Position numbers and translations under genes: made by a program
Shown here: in pieces, positions 20,277 to 29,126 of the stretch
How the letters are laid out: every line of letters starts with the position of its first letter
Position numbering within the stretch: position 1 is the first letter of the stretch
NCBI GenBank assembly: GCA_020724525.1
Contig: DYGU01000007.1
Coordinates: 1-64,000 of the forward strand
Direction: 5' to 3'
Origin: Dehalococcoides mccartyi
GTDB lineage: Bacteria > Chloroflexota > Dehalococcoidia > GIF9 > DYGU01
DNA: 64,000 nucleotides
The notes under the pieces: model-generated
Told to the model about the DNA's origin: nothing
Databases searched by the model: none
What the model saw: the letters and a program-made list of their open reading frames with translations, nothing else

Positions 20277-20503
20277 AAGTGTCTAATCATCTTAAAAAAG
20301 ATCGATAATGGGCTTCGGGCAATTTTACTTAGGATAGTCCTCATGCTTTATTATGCTCAAGTAAATTGGCTAACGGCAAACTTCATAGACTGTGCCAAGC
20401 GATTTTGGTTTTTCATAGCATCTACCAGGCTACGAAAGTCATGCTATGATAGAACCGTCATCCATATGGACTGGTAGCGACAATTCCCCAGGCACATACT
20501 ACA

Positions 20504-21601
20504 CTACCAAGCCTTTAAGTGGTGCGTTTCCTTCACCAGCTTAAGGAAGTTACCGAAGCCAAGAGGTTTTCTGAGTTTCTGTTGGCTTCCCAGAGGGTCT
20601 GTAATCTGACGACTGTCCAGGAGGACTTCCAGAGTAGCGACTATTGATGAAGCCAGAGCCTGATGGTGATAACCACCTTCCAGGGCAAAAATGAGACGCC
20701 CGAGACATAATTTTGTGGCTAAGTTTTTTAATACCCGCACCATACCAGCAAAACCGGAAACGCTGACCTGCATCAAGGCGATACTATCAGCCCAGTGGGC
20801 ATCATAGCCAGCTGAGACTAAAATGAGCTGGGGCTGATAGCGCTCGGCTACCGGCACCAGGACTTCCTGAAATACCTGCAGGTATTCATCGTCGCCCCAG
20901 CCAGCTAAAAGGGGCACATTCACGGTGGTTCCTTCTCCATTACCGCTGCCGATTTCATTAATGCTTCCAGTGCCGGGGTAAAGGGGATACTGGTGGATAG
21001 AGAAGTAAAGGACACGAGGGTCGGTATAGAAAGTATCCTGAGTCCCGTTGCCATGATGGACATCGAAGTCAACTATGAGAATACGCTTTATATTATCGAA
21101 GTTAGACAAGACAAATCGGGCAGCCACGGCGATATTGTTGAATAGACAAAAACCCATAGCCTGCCAACAGGTAGCGTGGTGTCCCGGAGGTCTGACCATG
21201 GCAAAGGCGCTATCAGCCTGATTTGTCATAACAGCTTCAACGGCTTGAAGTGCTCCCCCGGCGGCATAAAGGGCTACCTCATAGGAAGCGGAGGAAATTA
21301 CCGTGTCAGCATCAAGCCAGCCCCCACCCTTCTGGGCACGGTTTCGAACATAGGAAATATACTCCAGGGCATGAACTAAAGACAGTTCCTCTACTGTGGC
21401 CGGACGTGGCAGCAACAGCAAAATTCTGTTTTTAAGCCTGGTTTCCTCAAGTAGAGACATAGTAGTGGTGAGTCTCTGTGGGTTTTCGACATGGGCACCG
21501 GTCTGGTGCTCCAGATAAATTGGGTCGTAAACCAGGGCTACTTTCACGGGATTTCTCTTTTGCCAGCCTCCCATAATACCAGAGGCAGGCTTGGTCGGCA
21601 A
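20504..21601 (-). CDS. Histone deacetylase / acetoin utilization family hydrolase
   Basis: VRPPGHHAT, DFDVHHGNGTQDTFY, VSAGYDAHWADS; start uncertain. Confidence 0.93.
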   Translation of the reverse strand: MPTKPASGIMGGWQKRNPVKVALVYDPIYLEHQTGAHVENPQRLTTTMSLLEETRLKNRILLLLPRPATVEELSLVHALEYISYVRNRAQKGGGWLDADTVISSASYEVALYAAGGALQAVEAVMTNQADSAFAMVRPPGHHATCWQAMGFCLFNNIAVAARFVLSNFDNIKRILIVDFDVHHGNGTQDTFYTDPRVLYFSIHQYPLYPGTGSINEIGSGNGEGTTVNVPLLAGWGDDEYLQVFQEVLVPVAERYQPQLILVSAGYDAHWADSIALMQVSVSGFAGMVRVLKNLATKLCLGRLIFALEGGYHHQALASSIVATLEVLLDSRQITDPLGSQQKLRKPLGFGNFLKLVKETHHLKAW

Positions 21602-21701
21602 TAATAGCGGATGATTAGCAACTCTCTTTCGTCATTGCGAGCGGAGCGTGGCAATCTCTGGGATTGCTTCGGGGCTCACGCCCCTCGCATAGTAGAGGTT
21701 G

Positions 21702-21806
21702 TTTACCAATGCTTATACACCACCCTGAACAAGACGAAGAAAACCTCACCTACCCTCTCCCTTGAAGAGAGAGGAATAAGGTGAGGGTGACAAAATAAAC
21801 ACTCTC
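21702..21806. repeat. Dispersed ~105-bp repeat, copy 1
   Basis: TTTACCAATGCTTAT...CCTCACCTACCCTCTCCCTTGAAGAGAGAGGAATAAGGTGAGGGTGACAAAATAAACACTCTC; near-identical to 40055-40159. Confidence 0.9.
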
Positions 21807-21819
21807 AAATGATAGACCA

Positions 21820-21848
21820 TTGCCCGGGTATTTTGCCCGTGTTATACT
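21820..21848 (+). promoter_or_regulatory. Sigma70-type promoter upstream of nurA
   Basis: TTGCCC-17 nt-TATACT, 20 nt before the GTG start. Confidence 0.5.
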
Positions 21849-21867
21849 GGTGGACTGAGGTGGGAGA

Positions 21868-23073
21868 GTGTCTTTAGACCTGGCGCAAGTGGCTGAACAG
21901 ATTGAGGGAATGGCAGCCAAGTTACAGGCAGGGCAGGAAGAAAGACGTCAAAAGCTCGAATTCGCCTTAAATACTCTCCTTTCTAATACAAAGAAGCTTG
22001 ACTTCCTTAAGCAAAAAGTAGAGACCAGCAAGACTACCTGGCTGGTAGCTGGCTTAGTAGATAGCCTTGACTCTCATATTCCGGCACCATCTTGCCCGAA
22101 TAATTTTGTCGTTTTAGCTACGGATGGCTCTCATATTGATGTCGACCGCCACCGCTCGACTCGCTGTTTTGTGATTAACATCGGTGTGGCACGCCTTGAC
22201 TATGGCGAAAAGCCAGCCGCTTTTCTTTTCAACTTGCCTTCCCTCCACTTTGACGAAGCCGAGGTGATTTTAAGCTCCCCCGATGGGACTCAACGGATAG
22301 AAATAGAAGGGCAACTATTAGGGGTGAAACGGACTATTGAAGAATGTCGCATCCTGACTGAGTTGGCTGAGGAGGTAGAAAGTAATTTATCTACTGTAGC
22401 TCTTCTTGACGGGTCTCTCATTCTCTGGGGATTGATCGGGCAGAGTTACCCTGACTTTGTCATTGACATTCTCCTGAAGAAAGGGCTACTGGAATATCTG
22501 GGGAAATTGAGACATCTGGCTCAAACTAGGCAATTAGCCTTAGCCAGTTACATAAGCTTTCCCCGGAGTACTGACGTCGTAAATGTTCTGCGATTAGCCA
22601 TATGTCCGTATCAGCCGGCAGACTGCGACCACTATTGCGCTGATAAATTTGGGGAGAAGGGTTGTGATAAAGTAGCTGGACTTTTAGACCGGGAACTTTT
22701 CGACTGTCTACTGGCTACCGGGGAGAGGTCAGCAGTTTTCGTCAGCCGGTCTTCCATAGTTAGGGAGCATTATGGGGAACATCGGGTTTATTTCTTTTAC
22801 CTGAAGATTGGTGAAGAAGTGGCTCGGCTGGAAGTGCCCCAGTGGATAGCTAAAGATAAAGGGCTGTTAGACCTGCTCCACAGCGTTGTTTTGGACCAGT
22901 GTCGGCGTGGGGAGGGATATCCGGTAGCTCTCAGTGAAGCTCATGAAAAAGCAGTGATAACAGCTCAGGACCGGGAGCAGTTCTGGCAACTTGTGGAGAA
23001 GACTTTAGTTATGGAAGAGAGACTGTTAAGAACCTCGGCTAAGAGCTGGAGTAAAAGAACACGATGGGTTTAG
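21868..23073 (+). CDS. nurA: NurA-type 5'-3' nuclease
   Basis: VLATDGSHIDVDRHRSTRCFVINIG (NurA motif), LLDGSLI; in operon with HerA. Confidence 0.85.
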   Translation: MSLDLAQVAEQIEGMAAKLQAGQEERRQKLEFALNTLLSNTKKLDFLKQKVETSKTTWLVAGLVDSLDSHIPAPSCPNNFVVLATDGSHIDVDRHRSTRCFVINIGVARLDYGEKPAAFLFNLPSLHFDEAEVILSSPDGTQRIEIEGQLLGVKRTIEECRILTELAEEVESNLSTVALLDGSLILWGLIGQSYPDFVIDILLKKGLLEYLGKLRHLAQTRQLALASYISFPRSTDVVNVLRLAICPYQPADCDHYCADKFGEKGCDKVAGLLDRELFDCLLATGERSAVFVSRSSIVREHYGEHRVYFFYLKIGEEVARLEVPQWIAKDKGLLDLLHSVVLDQCRRGEGYPVALSEAHEKAVITAQDREQFWQLVEKTLVMEERLLRTSAKSWSKRTRWV

Positions 23074-23085
23074 GTTTTTAACTGT

Positions 23086-23160
23086 TATTGCGAGGAACGG
23101 AGTGACAAAGCAATCTCAAACGAAATTGGTTGGGATTGCTTCGCCTCTGGCTCGCAATGA
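23086..23160. repeat. Dispersed palindromic repeat with ATTGCGAG...CTCGCAAT ends
   Basis: TTATTGCGAGGAACGGAGTGACAAAGCAATC...GGATTGCTTCGCCTCTGGCTCGCAATGA; related ends at 21632 and 40254-40393. Confidence 0.7.
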
Positions 23161-23762
23161 CCTGGGGAAATGTGGAAACTTTAGTTAAAATAGGTGAAGT
23201 AATTGAAGCCAGTGGTAGCCAGTTTGTGGCTCAATGCTACAAACTTCATCAACCACCCCCCTTAGGGAGCCTGGTGAAGACGAAGGAAGGGTCTATAGAA
23301 ATTTATGGAGTAGTCTTTAATGCCGAGACCCATAGTTTGGAGCCAGGTCGTCGTCCTATTGCTCGAGGCAGTGAAGAACCAGGGGGTGAGGATGTTTTCC
23401 AAGCTAATCCTCAACTGGCTAAATTACTAACTACCGATTTTGGGGCTCTGGTGGTAGGCTATAGAGAGGGGGGAGAGCTCTGCCACTATTTACCACCAAG
23501 ACCAGCCTGTATTCACAGTTTCGTTTATCTTTGTCCCCTTGAGGAAGTTGAGGATTTCAGTCACTCCCTTGACTTTCTTCCTCTGCTTGTAGAGACTAAT
23601 CTACCAATGCCTGTAGATGAAGTTATTGCGGCTTGTTTTCGCTATTTCAGCCAAGCTCACGCAGATAGACGAACTTTTCTGGTCAAGGCGGGCAAGGAAT
23701 TGGCTTTGTTATTGGGGGGTGAGCTCAAAAGGCTTAACTCCATATTAAGGAAGCTGAAGTAA
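23157..23762 (+). CDS. HAS-barrel-like domain protein between NurA and HerA
   Basis: EVIEASGSQFVAQCYKLHQPPPLGSLVKT; position in operon; start could be GTG 23172. Confidence 0.6.
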   Translation: MTWGNVETLVKIGEVIEASGSQFVAQCYKLHQPPPLGSLVKTKEGSIEIYGVVFNAETHSLEPGRRPIARGSEEPGGEDVFQANPQLAKLLTTDFGALVVGYREGGELCHYLPPRPACIHSFVYLCPLEEVEDFSHSLDFLPLLVETNLPMPVDEVIAACFRYFSQAHADRRTFLVKAGKELALLLGGELKRLNSILRKLK

Positions 23763-23763
23763 G

Positions 23764-25392
23764 ATGATTAGTCAGAATTTCGGAGATGAAAACCGCCTGG
23801 GGATAGTGGTTTCCGGTTCTCTGACTAAAGGTGTGGAAGTGAAACTGGATCCAGGCATTTCCGTAGAGGATATGGTTGTTGGACGCTATGTAACTATTGA
23901 AGGAGAGAAGCGACATTTCTTCGGTACGATTACCGAGGTCAGTCTGGAGGCTATTGACCCCAAGATAGCAGTGGCACCACCGGATATTTCCGACCCCTTT
24001 ATTGCTGAAGTGATTGCCGGTACTACAGTTTATGGTAAGCTTCGGGTCTTGCCCCACTTGACTTTAGGGAGCGACGCCACCAGTATTCTTGAAGGACCTC
24101 AGCCGGTGAAGACAGTCCCGGCTCATTTTTCGGTAGTGAAGTTAGCCTCACCAAGGGATGTGGAGCTGGTTTTTGGTTCAGAAGACGAGCGGCAATTCTA
24201 TATCGGTACACCTCTGGATATGGAAACTAAAGTCTGCCTCGATGTCAAGAAGTTTGTGGAACGGTCTAACGGAGTTTTTGGGAAAAGCGGCACCGGAAAG
24301 ACCTTTCTAACCCGACTACTCCTCATCGGTATCCTTCAGAAGCAGGCTGCAGTCAGTCTTGTCTTTGATATGCACAGTGAATATGGCTGGGAGGGACAGG
24401 ATGAAAGAGGGCATAAAGTAAAGGGTCTAAAGCAGCTATTTCAGTCCCGGGTAGCTATCTTTTCTCTGGATGAAGAAAGTTCCCGGCGGCGAAGGGTGAA
24501 CACAGATTTTATAGTTAAAATAGGTTATGATGAGATTGAGCCGGAGGATATAGAGCTACTGCGCCAGACGCTAAATCTCACTGAAGCCTCAGTCCAGGCT
24601 ATATATCAATTAGCCCGGGAATTTGGTGAGCGAAGATGGCTGGAGAGGTTACTTGACCTAAAAGATGAAGAGGAGACAAAGCAGCTTGTCTCTAAACTTA
24701 ATATTCATGAGAGTACTTACCGCAATTTGCGGCGGGGGATGGAAAACCTGAGGCGGTTCCCCTTTTTAGTGCCTCAGGCTCCGGATAATTCTGTTAGGCG
24801 CATTCTTGAGTATTTGGACCGGGGGATAAATGTTATTCTTGAATTTGGTAGGTATGAGGACTACGCTGCTTATATTTTAGTAGCCAATCTTCTTACTCGT
24901 CGCATCCATACCCGGTACCGAGAAAAGATGGAACGAGCTATGGGAGAGGACTTGGCTCGACCTCGCCCGTTAGTTATTACTATTGAGGAGGCCCATCGTT
25001 TTCTCAATCCTGAGCTATCGGCGCAGACCATTTTCGGGCTTATCGCCCGGGAAATGAGGAAGTATAATGTTACTTTGCTTGTAATTGACCAGCGCCCCAG
25101 TGCTATTGATGAGGAAGTAATATCTCAATTAGGGACAAAGATAACCTGCTTACTGGACAACGAGCGAGATATTGATAATGTTCTCACCGGGGTGCCCGGC
25201 AAAAGCGAACTCAAGGTAGTTCTGTCCAAGTTAGAAACAAAACAGCAAGCCCTCATCTTTGGTCATGCCGTCCCGATGCCGGTGGTAATTAAAACACGGG
25301 AGTATGGTTCGGCTGAGTCATACCGGGAATTTGTCTCACCGCGGTTAGCTGACCGAGGGCAAAGACTGGAAACAGACGACTTATGGGGATAA
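23764..25392 (+). CDS. herA: HerA-type ATPase/translocase
   Basis: N-terminal HAS barrel, GVFGKSGTGKTFLTRL Walker A, LVITIEEAHRFL Walker B, VIDQRPSAIDEEVISQLGTKI. Confidence 0.92.
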   Translation: MISQNFGDENRLGIVVSGSLTKGVEVKLDPGISVEDMVVGRYVTIEGEKRHFFGTITEVSLEAIDPKIAVAPPDISDPFIAEVIAGTTVYGKLRVLPHLTLGSDATSILEGPQPVKTVPAHFSVVKLASPRDVELVFGSEDERQFYIGTPLDMETKVCLDVKKFVERSNGVFGKSGTGKTFLTRLLLIGILQKQAAVSLVFDMHSEYGWEGQDERGHKVKGLKQLFQSRVAIFSLDEESSRRRRVNTDFIVKIGYDEIEPEDIELLRQTLNLTEASVQAIYQLAREFGERRWLERLLDLKDEEETKQLVSKLNIHESTYRNLRRGMENLRRFPFLVPQAPDNSVRRILEYLDRGINVILEFGRYEDYAAYILVANLLTRRIHTRYREKMERAMGEDLARPRPLVITIEEAHRFLNPELSAQTIFGLIAREMRKYNVTLLVIDQRPSAIDEEVISQLGTKITCLLDNERDIDNVLTGVPGKSELKVVLSKLETKQQALIFGHAVPMPVVIKTREYGSAESYREFVSPRLADRGQRLETDDLWG

Positions 25393-25398
25393 TGAGTC

Positions 25399-26418
25399 TT
25401 GGCAGAAATTGTTAGAGTTAGCAAAAAGTCAATAAAGAAAGCAGCCTCTATCATAAGGGAAGGTGGACTTGTTGCTTTTCCCACTGAAACCGTTTATGGG
25501 CTTGGTGCAAATGCCTTTAACCCAGTAGCCGTAGCTAAAATATTTGAAGTAAAAAGAAGACCTTATTTTGACCCTATTATTGTGCATATAGCTGATCCTG
25601 GGGAAATTGGGCGCTTGTGTTTAGAAGTGAATAATAGGGCAAAGATACTCATTGAGAGATTCTGGCCGGGACCACTCACTTTAGTGTTACCAAAATCCGA
25701 TGTTGTACCTGATATAGTCACAGCTGGGCTTGAAACTGTAGCGATGAGGATGCCATCCCATATAACAGCTTTAGAACTCATTAGAGAGGCAAACGTGCCA
25801 ATAGCGGCACCGAGTGCCAATCTTTTTGGCTATTTGAGCCCGACGACAGCCGAGCACGTTGCCGAACAAATAGGGAAAGAAATTGATTTGATCCTGGACG
25901 GGGGTAAAACACTGGTGGGGGTGGAATCAACAGTTCTTGACCTATCGGGTGAACCTACCATACTCAGACCTGGTGGATTGCCTATTGAAGATATTGAGAA
26001 GGTGATAGGTAAAGTAGAGGTTTGTGTAATAAGTCAAAAACCACGCTCACCGGGGCAGCTCCGGCGACATTACTCTCCGCGAACTCCTCTTAAAATTCTT
26101 AAAGACAAAAAATTCGATATACTCGAGGGAGTAAAGGCTGGATTTCTGTCATTTACACCTATAAAAAATAAGTCACCCTTTAAAAAGATAGAAGTTCTTT
26201 CTGCCTCGGGAAATCTCCAGGAAGCAGCTGCGAATCTGTTCTCCTGCTTGCACAATTTGGATAAAGGTGGTTTGGATATCATCTATGTGGAACCAGTTCC
26301 TGAAATAGGGCTTGGAAAAGCAATTATGGATAGGCTTCGCAAAGCAGAGGGTATAAAAAATCCTGGCGCAAATAGCTCTGAACTTGATAATAATTGTGTG
26401 CTTGGTGTAAAAAGTTAA
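25399..26418 (+). CDS. Threonylcarbamoyl-AMP synthase (Sua5/YrdC/YwlC)
   Basis: GGLVAFPTETVYGLGANAF, KRRPYFDPIIVHI, PSANLFGYLSPT, C-terminal Sua5 domain. Confidence 0.93.
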   Translation: MAEIVRVSKKSIKKAASIIREGGLVAFPTETVYGLGANAFNPVAVAKIFEVKRRPYFDPIIVHIADPGEIGRLCLEVNNRAKILIERFWPGPLTLVLPKSDVVPDIVTAGLETVAMRMPSHITALELIREANVPIAAPSANLFGYLSPTTAEHVAEQIGKEIDLILDGGKTLVGVESTVLDLSGEPTILRPGGLPIEDIEKVIGKVEVCVISQKPRSPGQLRRHYSPRTPLKILKDKKFDILEGVKAGFLSFTPIKNKSPFKKIEVLSASGNLQEAAANLFSCLHNLDKGGLDIIYVEPVPEIGLGKAIMDRLRKAEGIKNPGANSSELDNNCVLGVKS

Positions 26419-26477
26419 AAAGCTGCCGATTCTCGGAAGGTGATTGGAACCTAAAGTGTTATCCCAGTCGGGAGCAA

Positions 26478-26525
26478 GAGCGACCCTTCAGGGTCGCTTC
26501 TCTGTAGCATGGCTAAAGCCTCTTT
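26478..26525. repeat. GCGACCCTGAAGGGTCGC hairpin repeat between convergent genes, possible terminator
   Basis: AGCGACCCTTCAGGGTCGCTTCTCTGTAGCATGGCTAAAGCCTCTT; reverse-complement relative at about 40197-40238. Confidence 0.7.
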
Positions 26526-26540
26526 CAACGCCGCAAATGG

Positions 26541-29105
26541 TCAATCCAAAGAAAACGTTGAGCCGACTGCGGTTTTAATGACATTGATACGCACCGGAAA
26601 GGCATCCTTCATTTCTTCAAGATGAGTAATAACCAGTATCTTCTCAAAGTCATCCTGAATTGAATTTATAGCCTCAATGAGCTTCTCCCGGCCCGAGCTG
26701 TCCTGTGTTCCGAAGCCTTCGTCTATAATCAGAATAGGTAATGAAGCTCCAGCCCGCCTTACCAGGAGTTTAGACAGGGCAATGCGGAGAGCCAGATCAA
26801 TTCGGAAAGACTCACCACCACTATACATTTCATAATTGCGAGTACCCAGTTCATCAGCAATTTTAATATCCAAAGTTTCAATAGTCCTACCCTTCTTCGT
26901 TTCTCTTTGTGTCTCCAATCGCATTGACATTCTGTTATCAGTCATTTTACCTAATAGCAGGTTAGCTTCTGACTCAATTTCTGGAAGAGCTCTCTCAATT
27001 AATAAAGCTTGAATGCCCTTTTTACCAAAAGCCTCGGCTAACTCCTTATAAATCCCTGATTCATTTAGGATCTTTCCTAACAGCTTTTCCTTCTCCTGCT
27101 TGCTCTTTTCCAGACTACTACAATAGTTTAGCCTTTCCTCTAATCGGCTTACCCTGTCCCGAACCTCCCGTTCCCTATTCTTAGATGTCTGATAAGCCTC
27201 ATCAGTCTTGGTTAATCTATCAACCATTTCAGGTAAAGCTGCTAACTCCGTTACTAACTCCTCTTGTTTCTGCCTGCTTTCCTTTATCTTCTCATGTTGA
27301 CGGGTAATAGCCTCATCAACCGCAACTAAGGCGGCTCTCTCATCGCCAATTAAGCGCTTAGCTTCCTCTAACCTGTGCTTAAGCTCATCATATTTTTGCC
27401 ATTTTAATAGTTGCTCCTTCACATACTCGTGTCTCTGCCGGTCATATCCCAGTTTCTCCCGCTCTCTTTCCAGTCCCAAAAGTTTCTGTTGACTTTCAAC
27501 CTCATAGTCTTTTTCCTCCAAGCGTCTTCCAATTTCTTGCAGCTTCATTTTTTCTCGGGACAGTTCATCACCTGCCTGTTTAGCTTCGGCAATTTCCTTC
27601 TCAATGACTCTTGACTGTGCCTCCTTTTCAGCTCGTTCCTTATTTAAAGAAGACTCTTTCTTGGCTAAGGTGTTCTCCAAACTCCAATGCTCTAATCTTT
27701 TTTTTTCGATTTGTTCCTTACCACGTCTATAAGCCTCACCCTTATCCATTATTTCCATTTCCCACTTGACTCGCAGTTTGGCTTGTCCCTCTACTCCCAG
27801 CTCCGTTTCACATAAAGGGCAACGGACGTCACTCTTAAGCAAAAGACTCATTTTCCCCTCCAACGCCTTCAGTTCCTCATCTAAGTGGGCATTGTTGGCT
27901 TCAAGACACTGAATTTCAGATAAAAGCTGCTGGGCATGGTATCTCATTTCGGTCACATCTTCTGCCACCTTCACCAGCGTAGCCAGTTCCTCCTGAATAT
28001 GAGCATATCTTGCTTCAAGCTGAGGTAATTTCTTAAACTTAGCTTCGCGTTCAGCAATCCGGTTCTGAGTCATTACATGCTCCATACTTAAGGCTTTTGC
28101 CACTTCCTCAATAGCCTTCTCAAGCTCCCTGACCTGTTCATTTAAGTTCAGGAGTTTACTGAGTCGGCGATTAAAATCGTCATCGCTTTCTTTAGCTTGC
28201 ACAAACTGGTTATAGCCTTCTTCTATTTGAGTTTGCTCAGATATCACCTGCTCATACTCATCGAGCTTACTGCGATGCCTCCTAAGTCTGTTTTCCCAGA
28301 ATTCAAACTCTTTCTCTGTATCTTCAAGGGCTTTCTTAATATCTGTTAGCTGTTCTTCCTTGCGCTCCAAAAATTGTTTTTGCTGACGCAACTCAAGAAG
28401 AATAGCCTCATAGTTTTTTACTTCTGTTTCAAGTCTAACTAATTCTTGTCGCTCTACACGCCATTCAGTCCCGTAATCACTTTTATAAGCTAATTGAGTC
28501 TCAATTTCAGCAATAGCATTCCTCAGTATCTCAGCTTCCCCCTCTTTTTGCCTGGCAAATTCTTTAGCTTTCTTCTCAAGTTCGTCATAAACTGCCAGCC
28601 CCAAAATATTAGCCAGGATCTCCTTACGCTGCCCGGGTTGTTTAATACTAAACTCATCAGCACGACCCTGCACCAGAAAGGCACTATTGACAAAGGTCAT
28701 ATAGTCCATATGCAGGATGTCAATAATTTTTCTCTCGGTTTCTGTAAGACTGTTACCAGTAAGAGGTCTAAAGTTACTATCAGTGGCTACTTGGAGTTGT
28801 AAGTCACTCTTTCCGGCTCGAGATAGATTAGATTTGGCATGCTTTCGAATAACCCGGTAGTGCTGCCCTTTAACAATGAACTCCAGTTCTACCTCCATCT
28901 CCGTTTGCCCTAAATGGACCAGGTCATCATCGTTTTTAGCCCTTGATTTACCCCAGAGTGCCCAGGTCATAGCATCAAAGAGTGCCGATTTACCATTGCC
29001 ATTGTTGCCACAAAGACAAGCCACATGGATGCCATCGAAGAGCAAAGGGGGCACATTGTCCCGATAACACATGAAGTTCTTCAGTGACAGTTTAACGGGA
29101 ATCAT
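26541..29105 (-). CDS. SbcC/Rad50-like ATPase
   Basis: GNNGNGKSALFDAMTWALWG, CPLC zinc hook, YSGGESFRIDLALRIALSKLL, LIIDEGFGTQD. Confidence 0.93.
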   Translation of the reverse strand: MIPVKLSLKNFMCYRDNVPPLLFDGIHVACLCGNNGNGKSALFDAMTWALWGKSRAKNDDDLVHLGQTEMEVELEFIVKGQHYRVIRKHAKSNLSRAGKSDLQLQVATDSNFRPLTGNSLTETERKIIDILHMDYMTFVNSAFLVQGRADEFSIKQPGQRKEILANILGLAVYDELEKKAKEFARQKEGEAEILRNAIAEIETQLAYKSDYGTEWRVERQELVRLETEVKNYEAILLELRQQKQFLERKEEQLTDIKKALEDTEKEFEFWENRLRRHRSKLDEYEQVISEQTQIEEGYNQFVQAKESDDDFNRRLSKLLNLNEQVRELEKAIEEVAKALSMEHVMTQNRIAEREAKFKKLPQLEARYAHIQEELATLVKVAEDVTEMRYHAQQLLSEIQCLEANNAHLDEELKALEGKMSLLLKSDVRCPLCETELGVEGQAKLRVKWEMEIMDKGEAYRRGKEQIEKKRLEHWSLENTLAKKESSLNKERAEKEAQSRVIEKEIAEAKQAGDELSREKMKLQEIGRRLEEKDYEVESQQKLLGLEREREKLGYDRQRHEYVKEQLLKWQKYDELKHRLEEAKRLIGDERAALVAVDEAITRQHEKIKESRQKQEELVTELAALPEMVDRLTKTDEAYQTSKNREREVRDRVSRLEERLNYCSSLEKSKQEKEKLLGKILNESGIYKELAEAFGKKGIQALLIERALPEIESEANLLLGKMTDNRMSMRLETQRETKKGRTIETLDIKIADELGTRNYEMYSGGESFRIDLALRIALSKLLVRRAGASLPILIIDEGFGTQDSSGREKLIEAINSIQDDFEKILVITHLEEMKDAFPVRINVIKTAVGSTFSLD

Positions 29106-29126
29106 CTATCCACACCTGTTCCTAAA

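Noticed and set aside
20277-20503. Small RNA or riboswitch downstream of cstA (CATAGCAT...ATGCTATG stem)
   Set aside because: Only an 8-bp stem with a long loop; insufficient evidence.
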